This document shows, in pieces, positions 45,603-56,877 of a stretch of 64,000 nucleotides of DNA. Position numbers and translations under genes: made by a program. The DNA is taken from NCBI GenBank assembly GCA_031769625.1, contig JAUIMM010000121.1:14070001-14134000 (forward strand), read 5' to 3'. A model generated the notes under the pieces. It saw only the letters and a list, made by a program, of their open reading frames with translations, did not search any database and was not told the DNA's origin. The DNA comes from Taudactylus pleione. Taxonomy: Eukaryota > Chordata > Amphibia > Anura > Myobatrachidae. Every line of letters starts with the position of its first letter. The first letter of the stretch is position 1.

Positions 45603-46260
45603 TATAAATGCTCTTGGGTAATATGCCTTACAAACAAGGAGGATTTGAAAATTTGCACAAGGGGTTCCACGAAATAACTGCAACAGTTTTAAACACATAA
45701 TGGCTGATTCTGAGATGAGACCAAAAATAAAAAGAAAGTAACACTAGACGATGTGCTGTATGAATGAATGATATTGGTGAAAGATATCAGTTGAACTCTC
45801 TAGTGCAGGACAAACGATATTGGGTGTACACACTGAAAGATATCTTTAAAGATATCTTTCAGTGAAGTCATCCTGCCACATCTCTGAACAGGCAATTCTT
45901 GACAATAACGTTAGACTGGCCTGCGTGTGCAGACGACAAAAGACATCGTTAACGACCTGCGGGAGCGCGCATCGTTGGTCGTTCACTGCATACACACTGA
46001 ACGATATAGTTATTGTCATATCGTTCAGAAAAATCGTCTAGTGTGTATGCGTCTTAACTGTATACCTGGACAACCATGTTGCAATGCAAGGTGTGCAAGT
46101 AAATTTATTATTTTTGCATGAACGGTAAATACTGGCTGCTCTTGCATGTAGCCCACAAATGCTGGACAGTCACATGCTGTTTTTTTTACTCAACAATTTA
46201 GATTTGAATTTGGACACACCCCTCTCAAATATCAATCTCTGCACATTTTAAATCTGCTCC
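45603..46260. other. Unassigned sequence with possible small DNA element
   Basis: Around 45800-46055, GGTGTACACACTGAAAGATATC and the ACACACTGAACGATAT / ATCGTCTAGTGTGTATGC phrases resemble the ends of the MITEs at 51443-51733 and 54752-55556. A perfect GATATCTTTAAAGATATC palindrome occurs at 45839-45856. Confidence 0.45.
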
Positions 46261-46317
46261 AACTGCAGTGCAGCATGGGTTTGCAAGGTGCAAAGTTGCT
46301 TGCTCATTTTTGCCTCA

Positions 46318-46530
46318 GTCTGGCAGCCACGCCCACCAAAGGGGGCGTGCTGTCACTCAACATCGACAGCACGCCCCCTTTGGTGCGAGACCCAGAGCGA
46401 TGGAGAGCCCGTCACTCGTCGGGTCTCTCGCATGCGCACGACGGAGCTCCCTCCGTCGTGCGCATGCGCAGTAGGGCAACATCGACCCGCTTGCGAGCGT
46501 CCCGCGCTCGCGAGCGGGTCTGAATGACCC
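46318..46530. mobile_element. Partial serial-hairpin MITE
   Basis: Contains the GGGGGCGTGCTGTC..CAGCACGCCCCC hairpin, the GCGCACGACGGAGCTCCCTC..CGTCGTGCGC hairpin and the final GACCCGCTTGCGAGCG block ending in GGGTCTGAATGACCCCC. Only the right half of the family as seen at 54149-54629 and 54862-55321. Confidence 0.72.
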
Positions 46531-46761
46531 CCAGTGTCAGATGTAAGCCAAAATAATAAGTGTGCATTTGATATCTTGTTTTATTTATTTGATAATTTAT
46601 GTTGCAATTATGTTTCCATTTAATATTCTTGCTGAATATATTAGAAATTGGATTATTGTGCCTTGAATATTCATTTATGACAAAGTTCTTACTTGTACTG
46701 TCACTTCTGGGTCTATTTTGCACATACTGCTCCCTATCTACAATATGGAATTCTCCCGACC

Positions 46762-47178
46762 GAGTTGGGTATGAAATCCCGGCACTCGGGATGCCTGCTG
46801 TCAAAAGACAGTGGCATCCCGATGCTGAGAATCCCGACAAGGGAGAGGTAAGTACCCTAACCCTCCTGTTGTGCACACTCCCTACCCCGCACCCTAACCC
46901 TCGCCGTTATTGCCTAAACCTTGCCCTCCCCCTTACCTCCCCACTCCTGTAGCCTAACCCTAAACCCCCCGGGGTGCCTAAACCTAACCCTCCCCCCCTG
47001 CGGCTCAGACCTAAGGGCTCCCGCTGTACTTACCATCAGCATCCCGGCTGTTGGGATCCCGGTATCGGCATCTCCCCTCTTGTTGGGATTCTGGCGCCGG
47101 TGTCTTGTCCTCGGTTTGGGATTCCAGCTCCGGGATTTTGTCACCTGGCATGCCAATGGTCGGCATTTTAACTGCATC
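46762..47178. mobile_element. CCCTAA-rich MITE
   Basis: GGTATGAAATCCCGGCACTCGGG at the left (shown as parts), a mirrored GGCATCCCGA region, GTAAGTACCCTAACCCTCC and CCTAAACCTAACCCTCC in the middle, GGATCCCGGTATCGGCATC blocks at the right. It is flanked by an approximately 28-bp near-identical direct repeat (CTCCCTATCTACA..ATGGAATTCTCCC, left 46730-46757, right 47180-47208), longer than a normal duplication. Confidence 0.6.
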
Positions 47179-47179
47179 C

Positions 47180-47945
47180 CCTCCCTATCTACAGGATGGA
47201 ATTCTCCCTGAAAAACTTTAAACGGGCTCTCAAGACCCACTTTTTCAAAAATGCCTTACATCTCTCATCCTAACACTCTGTCCCATGCTCACTATCTGCC
47301 CCATCTGTGCCTCCCGTCTGTCTATCCCTACCCTTTAGAATATATGCTCTCGCGAGCAGGGCCCTCTTCCCCCATGTGCTCTTCCTTCCCTTACTATTAC
47401 TTACAGAACCTAACCCTTGGATTCTGCCACCCTGCTACTTATTTGAGTGATATGACCGCTGTTGTAGCAATGTTTATATACCATGTACTTGTCCCGCAAT
47501 GTCTTGTTCTGTGATACTGCTTTTACATCTAAATCCTGGGTCTGACCCGAGATTTGTTACACAGTTCCAAAACGGATCAGACCAAGGACAGACCTTTTCC
47601 ACTGCGGTGCTGATCCAGATTATTCCCAGTTTGGCGCCGTTCACACTGCTCACGTGTGCAGTGGAACACTTCTCCCGGCGCTTGGAGATGACGAATGACC
47701 CAGGGTTCCCGTTTACACTGCAGGGTTTCACGGGTTGTCACTCGACCCAGGAATCCAGCCCTGGCCCCTTTTACACCTAGGAGCAACCCGGGTTAACCCT
47801 GCAACCTGGGTTTTAGCTCTGGTGTAAAAGGGGTATAAGTCACTCTTCGCTTGTGCTGCTCAATTGTTTATGTATTTTGTTAGGCGCTGCAGAACCCTTG
47901 TGGAACCATATAAAGGATAATAATAATTTATTAGGAAACAAAACT
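47180..47945 (+). mobile_element. L2/CR1-like LINE 3' end with nested MITE
   Basis: Decayed 3' coding and untranslated part: GGGCTCTCAAGACCCACTTTTTC, GCGAGCAGGGCCCTCTT, and, after the MITE, GGCGCTGCAGAACCCTTGTGG followed by ACCATATAAAGGATAATAAT. The same layout ends the LINE at 33135. Confidence 0.65.
47513..47838. mobile_element. ATACCCCTTTTACACC-type MITE
   Basis: Right end GGTGTAAAAGGGGTATA; left end degenerate (ATACTGCTTTTACATC). Interior has CCTGGGTCTGACCCGAG, TTCACACTGC and GTTTACACTGCAGG phrases shared with 52004-52778 and 60808-61205. It interrupts the LINE 3' end. Confidence 0.65.
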
Positions 47946-48294
47946 ATGTTGCTAGAGAAATCCATATATTTTTCTTCTCCATATTTAACAAACTGAAAAC
48001 AGTGGAGACATCACTAATTTCTCCACCTTTTCATTGTTTTCTTTGCATACCAGTGAAGCGTGCTGTCCCTATAGCATGTAATGTGAACTAAGCACATACC
48101 TTTAATTCTGCTTTCCACCGACATAGAAGAGCTGCTGGCCACGCTTCCTGAAGCTTGAATGACACAATGTATGCGCATGCGTGACTTGGCCCATGCGCAC
48201 AATACTAAACTTCACTGAATAAGTCTCACATTTGCGAATGACTGGTTAAAAACAGCATCACTGGCCACAGCTGTTTTACACAACAACTGTCCAA

Positions 48295-49540
48295 GAAGGG
48301 CGGATTAAAGCCTCATGGGGCCCCAGGCAAAATAGTCGTTTGGGGCCTATATTTATATATATAAAAATTGCACATTCTACTAACGCAGTCACTTCAGCCT
48401 GCTCCGTCTCACCCCGTCTGACTCTTCCATCTAAGTCGCAGGTGGCAGGTGGTAGGAGCCGATGTGGGGGGCTTCTTTGTTTTATGTTCTTTACCTGCCT
48501 GATTTCCTTTACTCCTCCTCCTGCACTTACCTCAACATTTTAACTCCCTAACCCCACTACTTGTTACCCATCTTTACATCTGCCTCTCTAACTGCATTTC
48601 CTTCACCACTCTCCTCCTTTTACACGTGCATCTATATTTTACCTACTCCCACTTTACCTACATTCCCTATCCAGTTCCTCTTTACCTGGTGACTTCCCCC
48701 CACTTCCCTCACCCCTATTCTTTACCTCACTCATTCCCTTCACCTGCCTAATTCCATTCTCTCACCCTCTTTAACAGCATCAGTAGTTTTAGCTTCCCAA
48801 CATGTACCTGCCTTATTCCCTTCAATCCTCTCCATCATCCTTTTCACCCCCTTCCTCTTTCCTGCCCCCTTCAACTTTACCTCATCCACTGCCTCCTGCT
48901 CTCTTCACCATACACAAGCTTCTCACCTCCATCAGTGTCGGTGTAACCAAACCAGCTCTGGTCTCAGAAAGGGTACCCCAGTGTGCACCCCTGACATCGC
49001 TGCCTGTCTTACGCAGGCGCACACGCTCCACCCCGTCTCCATCTGAGCCAAGTGGGACCAGGGACAGGTGAGACTCAGGAACAGCCAGCATAGCAGCAGG
49101 GATTCGGAGTGGAGGGTAGGATGTCGGGTGGGACTCCTTCTCTTACTGCCCGGACAAAGCTGCGGCACTGCCTCACTTGTCACTTCTCCCACGTTGGGAG
49201 AAGTGCCAAGTGAGGCAGAGTCGCAACTTTGTTCGGGCAGCTAGAGAAGGAAGGGGGCGGGACCTCCCTCCAACTTGGATCGGGAGGGTCCTCTTTTTCC
49301 AACTGGCTGACCTGGCTGTCCCACACACACACTGGCACTGGCAGATGGCGATGCCACATATGAACCCCTGCCTCAACTCACCTCTGTACCTCCGCACCAG
49401 TCACACTATCCATCCCTCCCGTGCGCCCTTTAATATGGAAAAAAAAAAATGTTGATTCTAATACCGGTGCAGTTACAGGTTTGCTCCCTAGGAGCTCCCT
49501 GGCCCTAACGGCCGCCTGTACCACCTTGTGGATAATCCGC
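48295..49540. mobile_element. Possible hAT-like element with long hairpin
   Basis: GGGCGGATTAAAGCC at the left and the complement, GGATAATCCGCC, at the right, are compatible with hAT termini, but no clear 8-bp duplication was found. The middle is a C/T-rich run (48540-48900). At 49146-49240 arms of about 45 bp (CTGCCCGGACAAAG... and ...CTTTGTTCGGGCAG) form a strong hairpin. Confidence 0.4.
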
Positions 49541-49784
49541 CTCTGTGTACAAGTCATGAATAGTGCTGAAAGGAGGATGCAGATAACATAAAAAAACATC
49601 AACAATTGTGTACACAAGAATGGAAAATTTTGTAACGTAGACTTAATTTTCACAACGCACATCACCAAAAACAACCATAATAGCACGCCATTCAGAGGAT
49701 ACTTAGAAAACAGGTTAGGGAGCTTGCCCACCCATTAATTGGGGAGGATGAATTACCTGTGTGGTTGGAGTGTTTACTTTCTTC

Positions 49785-49821
<37 letters not shown>

Positions 49822-50929
49822 AGTAATGTGATCATCTGATAGGCGACCAATATGCTATAAAAGTGCTAATGCATAGATAAATAAATTAATAAAATATAAT
49901 GAACATGGAGATATATAAAAGTGCTACAATGAAATAACTAATATATGTAAGTTTGTCTAGGAATAGATAAAAGCACATAAATACACAATAGGTAAGAATG
50001 ATGAAAAAATTGCTAATACATAAAGGATAACATGGAAAATAATTAAAAGAATGAATAAAAAGACTGGATAGCGATCAAGATAAAAAAGGAGGGTATCAGC
50101 ATATCTGAGTAAAAGAGGAGTTAGAGTTCATATGGAAAGAGACTGCTACTTCCAATGCGTTTCGTCCTATTATATATAATAGGGTTGAGGAGAAAAATGG
50201 CACAAAATAAAAATATATCTAGGGGTTGAGAAGAAAAATTGCACAAAAAAATTTAAATATAGAGATGGGTGGTATATCGGCAAAAATCCATACAAAATGC
50301 TAAATAGTGCTTTGAGGGCATTACAGCACAACATCAATAATAAAAAATAAAAGAGTTTAGAAAATGGCACCAAATAACTATTATCATGAGGAAGGGTTGG
50401 TGGTTCTTCCTTTTGCTCAAGGCACTAATATGTCTATATAGGGCTCTAGATAAAGCTGATAGAATTATAAAGTCAGTGGTACTGGACAATATCCCACATA
50501 TGTAATTCTATTATCGTGTATAAAACTGGCCCATTTTTACATTAAATTATATTTAATAATATGTACTCCCGACAACCTTGGCTCTTTTAATGTCATCACA
50601 AAGGATTACAGCCTATGGAGCACCAGCATACATAAAAATATAGCCTAGATATTTAGTAGAATGTGAAATATTCTGTCAAAAATGCAACATAATTATAAAG
50701 ACTATGATGCATATCTGTACAAATGTCCCCTAACCTTTACTGTGCGCCTTTCATACAGTATTTTTTTTTTCTGTAAAAAGGAGTGAGCACGAAGAGATGT
50801 ATTAAACAACTCTTCTGGTGCACACCATCTCACGTTTCTGACGGTGCTGCTAAGGTTGGCAATGACGTTCTGCAGCAGCCTAAATAATCACTATAGGTCT
50901 TGCATTGCTGTCTACACTATTGACACTAT
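49541..50929. other. Unassigned AT-rich sequence
   Basis: (TA)n tract at about 49787-49818; otherwise AT-rich with no domain-bearing frame. A short duplicated phrase GGGGTTGAGAAGAAAAATTGC / GGGTTGAGGAGAAAAATGGC lies at 50182-50242. Confidence 0.4.
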
Positions 50930-51265
50930 GGGCGGAATTCAATTCTTTATAGCCGCTATCGCGCCCGACGGAGCTATTCAATTCTTGCTCCTGTCGGGCA
51001 CGATGAGCTGCCAGCGCTACATTTCAGCTCGCAGCCCCTGGGGGATGAGAGCTGAAATGTGCGAAAAGTGACATGTTTGGGCGCCCAAACATCACTTTTC
51101 GCGATCGCGCCCAGCACTTTGGTCGGGTTTAGCTGCTTTACGCGGCTAAACCTGACCTCTATGGGCGCGATCAGCGCGAACATCTTGGACAGTTGTATAG
51201 CGGCCCGCAAACTCCTGTCACTTTAGACGGGAGATGCGGCCCGCGAATACAATTGAATTCCGCCC
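50930..51265. mobile_element. MITE with perfect 15-bp TIR and TAT duplication
   Basis: GGGCGGAATTCAATT and its exact complement at the ends, TAT on both sides (50927-50929, 51266-51268). Internally mirrored TTTAGCCGC/GCGGCTAAA-like blocks and GGGCGCGATC. A 3-bp duplication fits Harbinger-like elements. Confidence 0.85.
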
Positions 51266-51442
51266 TATGAATGGGCACTATTATAGGTAATACCTGGATT
51301 CATTTATGCGTGTCAGTATTATGGATGTTAGGGACCCACCTGGTGAAGTTCATCTTGACGTTGGCCAAACATGTGCTAAGAACATTATTTATACTCCATG
51401 TTAATTGTTAGTATTTATTAGAAGTATATTATCAGTATTCTT

Positions 51443-51733
51443 AAGCTGGGTGCACACGGAATGATATCGTTCAGTGTTGTCCCCTCACCTGCCAGGCTCA
51501 ATGTCGTTCCCGACATTGAGCATACACACTGAACGATATCTTTCAGCGACGTCACCAGCTGCATCCCCGAACTTACAGGATCTGACGATATCGTCACATC
51601 GCCAATGAAAGATATCGTTAACGATCCGTGGGAGTGCGCATTGTTAAAGATGCCTTGCATATACACGGAATGATATTGAACGGTATGAATAACGATATTG
51701 TTCTCACTGTTGGTCCGTGTGTATGCAGCCTGA
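51443..51733. mobile_element. MITE with GCACACGGA termini
   Basis: GCTGGGTGCACACGGAATGA at the left mirrored by TCCGTGTGTATGCAGCC at the right; AACGATATC-rich interior. Related to 54752-55556 by terminal sequence and interior AACGAT motifs. Confidence 0.65.
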
Positions 51734-52003
51734 GAATGTGCACCTGCATTTTCTTTTTTTTTTCGGCACAGCCTAATCATCACAGAAAAATAAAATTACT
51801 CCAAAGCAGAGTTGTATACCCCTGGAAATATACTTATATTATACGTTTTCAGGCAAATACACCTATTATACGTGATAAGGTCGCGGCCCTGTGTGCTTTC
51901 ACACCAGTGATCGCGAAAACAGGGCTGCATATCAGGGATTTTTTTTCACCTGCCTCGGGCAATTGAATAGCTCCCAGGGCTAACTGATTCCCCTCTATGG
52001 GTG

Positions 52004-52778
52004 TAATACCCCTTTTACACCAAAATCCCAGGTCCGACCCTGGAATTTGAACACTGGTCAATCCCGGGTCGAACTCGGCTTCAGATCCCGTTTACACTGC
52101 AACTCGACCCGGGTTATTCCCGGGTTTGCCCAGTTTACACTGAACCCGGGTAATCCCTGCTTTTCTCTATAGAAGTCATTAAAAATGGTCTGTTTTAAAA
52201 TCTGACAAAGATGGTCACAAAAGGCAACAAAAGAGAGGGGTGGGGACTGATTACAGCATTGCTACAGGCTGCAGTTCTGGCTGTGGCAGGCTGTGTATCA
52301 GCCTGCATTTGTGGCTGCTGGTCAGGCTGTGGTGCAGGCTGCAGTTCTGGCTATGGCAGGCTGTGTATCAGCCTGCATTTGTGGCTGCTGGTCAGGCTGT
52401 GGTGCAGGCTGCAGTTCTGGCTATGGCAGGCTGTGTGCCTGCCTGCTTTTGTGGCTGCTGTGGTGCAGGAGGTTAGGCAGGCAAGCGATGGCTTCATGTG
52501 CGTCTCTCTCTGCAGGGCACTGACAAATTACATAATCTGCCGGTGCCCCAGTAGCTCCAATCAGCATCTTTCAGAGCTAGCCGGGTCAAATAAGCAGGGT
52601 AGCACCCGTTTACACTGCCTCATGACCGGGAACCCGTTTTCAACCCTGCTCTCAACCCGAGTAAAATTGCCCGGTAAATCGACCCGGGTTATTTTTTTGG
52701 GAGCCGTTCACACAGAGCCTCAACCCGGATCGACCTGGCAATAACCCGGGTTATTTGTTTGGTGTAAAAGGGGTATTA
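52004..52778. mobile_element. MITE with perfect 19-bp TIR
   Basis: TAATACCCCTTTTACACCA and its exact complement at the ends. Subterminal CCCGGGTTAT / AACCCGGG blocks recur in mirrored order. The interior holds the 70-bp tandem repeat. Family relatives: 47513-47838 and 60808-61205, with parts at 58860-59005. Confidence 0.88.
52262..52445. repeat. 70-bp tandem repeat
   Basis: About two and a half copies, marked by GGCTGTGTATCAGCCTGCAT (52288 and 52358) and GGCTGCAGTTCTGGCT. Cysteine-rich open frames here are repeat artefacts. Confidence 0.92.
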
Positions 52779-53726
52779 GAGAAATCCTTCCCAAAAAACA
52801 TTTTGTCACCAAAGGGCCACATTTTTATGAACTTCAATTGTTATCTTATAGATGAAAATGTCACATATTCAACCTAGGCTCAAAACAGCTATTAAATGAC
52901 CAATAATGTGAGTCCCAGAAAGTGGCAGCATTACCAGTTGCAGCTAGTGGAATACCTAAATTGTGGGATGGTAGAAGTGGCACTATTGGTGTGTATTGCC
53001 CCTTTAAGAGTTCTGGCATTCTTCACAAAAACAAGTAGTGTGATGAGGAACTAGTAGTAGTAGATTCCTCTAACCTCATTGCTCGGGGGGTGTCCTGTTC
53101 TACCCCGGCCTCACTGTCAGGGGTTATATGAGAGGGGAGCACGACCGGTCTCTGGGGCCCCAGCAGCCTCCAGGGAAAGGTTTTTTTTACTTAGCTCCAG
53201 CCTGGAGAGAGGTTTGCAGTAGGGGGGCCTAGAAACCGACCAGGGAGCGTCTGCAAAGTGTCGTCCCCATGCTCAGGCGCAGGGCGGGAGATAAACACAA
53301 GAGGTTGTGACAGTAGGTGAGCCCCGGCCCCTCCCGCGGCCTCAACACTGACAGCCCTTGGCATCTGCCTGCCAAAGACTAGAGCAGAGCTCACATGCCA
53401 GGGGCTGGCTGCAAAGTATGAATGCCTTGCTACCCTGCACAGCGCGGTGACGGGGTCCACTCTCCCTGGCTATACATAGGCAGCGGGATGCAGTGATACA
53501 TGCTCTCTGCTGCTGCCAGGAGCATTGTTGCAATGTAAAAAGTATGTGAGGTTAGCAGTGTAGCCAAGCAGTTCACAATTCACATGCAACAGTCTGTTCT
53601 GCCATCTGCAGGGATGCAACATCATCTGCCCTGTGCAGTCATGCAGTTAGTGTTATAGTCCACCCATCTGCTAATTCTGCACATGCAGCTCTATTTTTCC
53701 TTAGTATATTGGGAGAGGGGGTGCTG
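52779..53726. other. GC-rich region without recognised repeat
   Basis: Positions 53090-53540 are GC-rich and do not resemble any other part of the window. No exon with a known domain could be supported; splice-like or promoter signals are not convincing. It is one of the few stretches that may be single-copy. Confidence 0.35.
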
Positions 53727-53977
53727 GAGATGTACTAAGCCTTGAAGAGCGATTAAGTACCAACCAATCAGCTCCTAACCTTTACAGCAGTGATTGGGAA
53801 CCTCAGGCCCGGGAGCCGTATAAGGCACCCTGCAGCCAGAATCTATGCAGCAGTGCCGCCTGGAGCGTCCTGCGGACACTTCAGACGGTCACACCACTGC
53901 CCTTACAGCTCCCGTGGCCCCGACCCTTGTGATGGCACACGGAGGGGGTGTGGCCTGCATTGGGCCCAGGAATAATG

Positions 53978-54015
<38 letters not shown>

Positions 54016-54130
54016 AAATGGCCCTCAGCAGATAAAAGGTTCCCCACCCTAGCTTTACATGCTGTGTTTGAAAAATGTCAGGAGCTGATTGGTTGGCACT
54101 TTACCTCTCTTCAGTCTCCAATGCTTAGTA
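53727..54130. mobile_element. Palindromic MITE interrupted by a hAT
   Basis: GATGTACTAAGCCTTGAAGAG...ACCAACCAATCAGCTCC at the left and GGAGCTGATTGGTTGGCAC...AATGCTTAGTAC at the right are the two arms of the family seen at 29102-29260, separated by the insert at 53788-54052. Confidence 0.75.
53788..54052. mobile_element. 265-bp hAT MITE
   Basis: Left CAGTGATTGGGAACC, right the complement of CTAGGGTGGGGAACC; flanks CTTTACAG (53780-53787) and CTTTACAT (54053-54060), an 8-bp duplication with one mismatch. Contains a (TA)n tract at 53978-54013. Confidence 0.85.
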
Positions 54131-54148
54131 CAGAGGTTACCAGATATA

Positions 54149-54629
54149 GGCCCTGATTCAGAGCCGGACACTCTGACAGAGCGCGCTCTCTGAATCAGGG
54201 CCGTCCTTCCTGATTTTAGAGCCGCCTCCTGGCCGCTCGCATAGCTGTGGGTGACCACCCACAGCTATAGCGAGCAGCCAAAAAGATGGTCAAGACCATC
54301 GCGACCATCTGGCTTGCGGCGAGACCCTTGTGGTAGGGTCCCATCTGCCGCAAGCCCTGGAGTGCTTTTGGCTCTATCAGAGCCAAAAGCACTCCCACTG
54401 ACATCACTTGTGATGTCAGTGGGGCTGACCCCAGACGGTAAGCGTTCCCATGGAACACCTCCGTCTGGCCAGCCACGCTCACCAACGGGGGCGTGCTGTC
54501 ACTCACCATCAACAGCACGCCCCCTTTGTAGCGAGACCCATAACAACGGCTTGCCCGTCGCTATCCGGGTCTCGCACATGCGCACTGGCCCAACATCGAC
54601 CCGCTTGCGAGCGGGTCTGAATCAGGCCC
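54149..54629. mobile_element. Serial-hairpin MITE, full copy
   Basis: Harbinger-like termini GGCCCTGATTCAG and CTGAATCAGGCC, with about ten consecutive hairpins: the 5' terminal repeat itself folded at 54149-54204; CATAGCTGTGGGTGACCACC; GATGGTCAAGACCATC; GCTTGCGGCGAGACCCT; GAGTGCTTTTGGCTCTATC; CACTGACATCACTTGTGATG; CCAGACGG..CCGTCTGG; GGGGGCGTGCTGTC; GCGAGACCC..GGGTCTCGC; GACCCGCTTGCGAGCGGGTC. Flanks ATA and ACA, a weak 3-bp duplication. No coding capacity. Confidence 0.85.
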
Positions 54630-54751
54630 ACAGTCCTCAAGGCATCATAATAGTCCAGGTTTTAAGGAAATCCATGCTTGACCACAGGTGACTTAACTAG
54701 TACCTCAGTCAATTTGATTTAACCACATGTGCTCAACCATGGTTATCTCTA

Positions 54752-55556
54752 AAGGTGCATACACACACAACGATTTTTTGAACGATTATCAATAACGATA
54801 TCATTTATCGTTCAGTCGTTGAAAAAATCATTCACATTCTGAGTTAAGATGAACGATTATTGGCCCTGATTCAGAGCCGGACGCTCTGACCAGAGCGCTC
54901 GCTCTGAATTAGGGCCCACCTCCATAAATATGGAGCGTCCTCCTGGACGCTCGTATAGCTGTGGGTCACCACCCACAGCCTATACGAGGGTGCAGGATGA
55001 TGGTCGCGATGGTCTTGAGTTTCTCAACCGCAAGGCCAGGAATGATTTTGGCTCTATCAGAGCCAAAATCACTCCCACTGACATCACTAGTGATGTCAGT
55101 GGGGCCGGCTTCTGATGGTAGGCGCTCCCATGGGAACGCCTCCGTCTGGCAGGCACGCCCACCAAAGGGGGCGTGCTGTCAATCAACATCGACAGCACGC
55201 CCCCTTTGATCAGACACTACGAGCGAAGGAAAGTCCTTCGCTCGTCGCGTCTCGCGCATGCGCACACCATCGACCCACTTGCGAGCGGACAGCCGCTCGC
55301 GAGTGGGTCTGAATCAGGCCCATAGTTCGTGCGTGTTCACGTTTGTAGTTTGTAATTCAGTCAGACTGACCAAGTTAACGTTTTTCAGTAAGGGAATATG
55401 CAAAAATCGTTTATAGTTCAAAAAAATCGTTCATTACATTTAGTAAATGAACAATTTTAGTAAACTATTTTCGTTAATTTTTCCCTTTAAAAAATGAACG
55501 AAAATCGTTTACTAAAATCGTTCATTTACTAAATCGTTGTGTGTGTATGCAGCTTA
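54752..55556. mobile_element. MITE with 20-bp TIR, split by serial-hairpin MITE
   Basis: GCATACACACACAACGATTT and its exact complement near the ends; interior of AACGAT / ATCGTT motifs. The copy at 54862-55321 sits inside it. Confidence 0.85.
54862..55321. mobile_element. Serial-hairpin MITE, nested copy
   Basis: Starts GGCCCTGATTCAGAGCCGG and ends GGGTCTGAATCAGGCCC. Same hairpin modules in the same order as 54149-54629, but the GCTTGCGG stem is reduced. Only about 230 bases separate the two copies. Confidence 0.85.
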
Positions 55557-56108
55557 TAACCTGAACTGTTGGGGTGCCTTGAGGACCGTGTTTGGGAACC
55601 TCTGGTTTGGTACATGTACCCCTTAATGTTATACAGAGACAGGGTAGCTACATGTTAAATGGATTGGTTAAAATTGTTAGGTGAATTGGATTCATAGCTG
55701 AACAGTCTTTATTGCACTTCACGCAGGTGTTTCCGTATAAGCACTATACTAGAAAAGTATATTTGTCCAAGGAAACCCCTGTATGGCATTTTCATATAAA
55801 CTAGGTACATAGGGGCTGATTGTGATTCAGACAGATCTCTTAGCACAGACGCAAATGGTGAGTTTTAGTATATAGCACATGCGTAGACGTGAATGAATTT
55901 ATGCATTTTTGTATCTGTCCTATTTTGAGTCGGATGGTTCTTTGTTGGATCTGACCTTTCATGAATCTGCATTTTGGGGCAGACACTGTCCTATGACAAT
56001 GCCATCGCACGGAGGTTCTGTCCTGTGGGAGTGTATCTATTCTGTGCTATTCTGAGTTGTGCATACGGAGAAGGAAAGCGTGTTTCAGATGGATCTCTTG
56101 CACCTAGA
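55557..56108. other. Unassigned sequence
   Basis: No element ends, array or gene recognised. Confidence 0.35.
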
Positions 56109-56640
56109 TTGTTGATGGTTGAAGAAGAGCTGGATTAAGGGGGGCACAGGGGGGAAAGTGCCACTGGGTCCCTCTCTCTGGCGTTGCTGTCCGGCAGGGC
56201 CGGCTCTTGGGGTGTTCGACCAGTGCGGTTGAACAGGGGCGCCACTCCATAGAGGATGTACCCCTCCACAACATCCCGATTTCAGCAGGACAGTACTGTC
56301 CCGCAGTTCCACCCATGGGCCGAAGTGGCCCGCAGGTGGTCAAATTGGGAGGTTGGGGATCCACACCGCCGTGGCGGTGGGGGGTCCGGACCCCGGAGTA
56401 GCTGAATGGATGCTGCGCGCATGTGCTCGGCATCCATTCAGTGCAGGGAGAGGGCTGGGGGAAGCCCAGCTAGTGATGAAGTGCTGGGCTTACCCTCAGC
56501 CTGACGTTATTTGGAGGCGTGCCATGGAAGCACGCATCCAAGTAATGCCACGAAGGGAGTGTGCCCTATGGTAATTAGGTCACGCCCCCATTTTCGAGTA
56601 TTGGGCGCTATTAACAGCCGGCACAGGGTGCTCCAACACT
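56109..56640. repeat. GC-rich repeat with palindromic module
   Basis: Contains CTGGATTAAGGGGGGCACAG (hAT-like), hairpin-rich GC sequence, and GAATGGATGCTGCGCGCATG with its mirror CGGCATCCATTC at 56403-56441, related to 12-51 and 37773-37803. Ends not defined. Confidence 0.45.
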
Positions 56641-56877
56641 CCTCACTTTTTCATGCACTCCTCTCACATTGCATTTGGCAGTCAATTTGCAAACCTCCGC
56701 TGCGAGTACTGCGAATAGGCATTATTAATTGGATTGGAGAATTCTCGGTGCGCACATTCGTGCGAAGTCTGTGAGCTTCATTAAACAAACTCAGTACTCA
56801 AAACCAAGAACCTCTGCAATCTGGCTGGACCAATTTGCAATATGTAGCACCTATCCTTGTGTGGAATCGGTATGAAA

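Noticed and set aside
46275..46527. Arginine-rich small proteins
   Set aside because: These overlap hairpins of the palindromic MITE, where both strands and several frames are open by composition.
48540..48900. Polypyrimidine regulatory region
   Set aside because: C/T-rich run lies within a probable hAT-like repeat; no independent evidence of regulation.
52211..52744. Cysteine-rich secreted peptide gene
   Set aside because: The frame follows a 70-bp tandem repeat inside a MITE, and the repeat reads in more than one frame.
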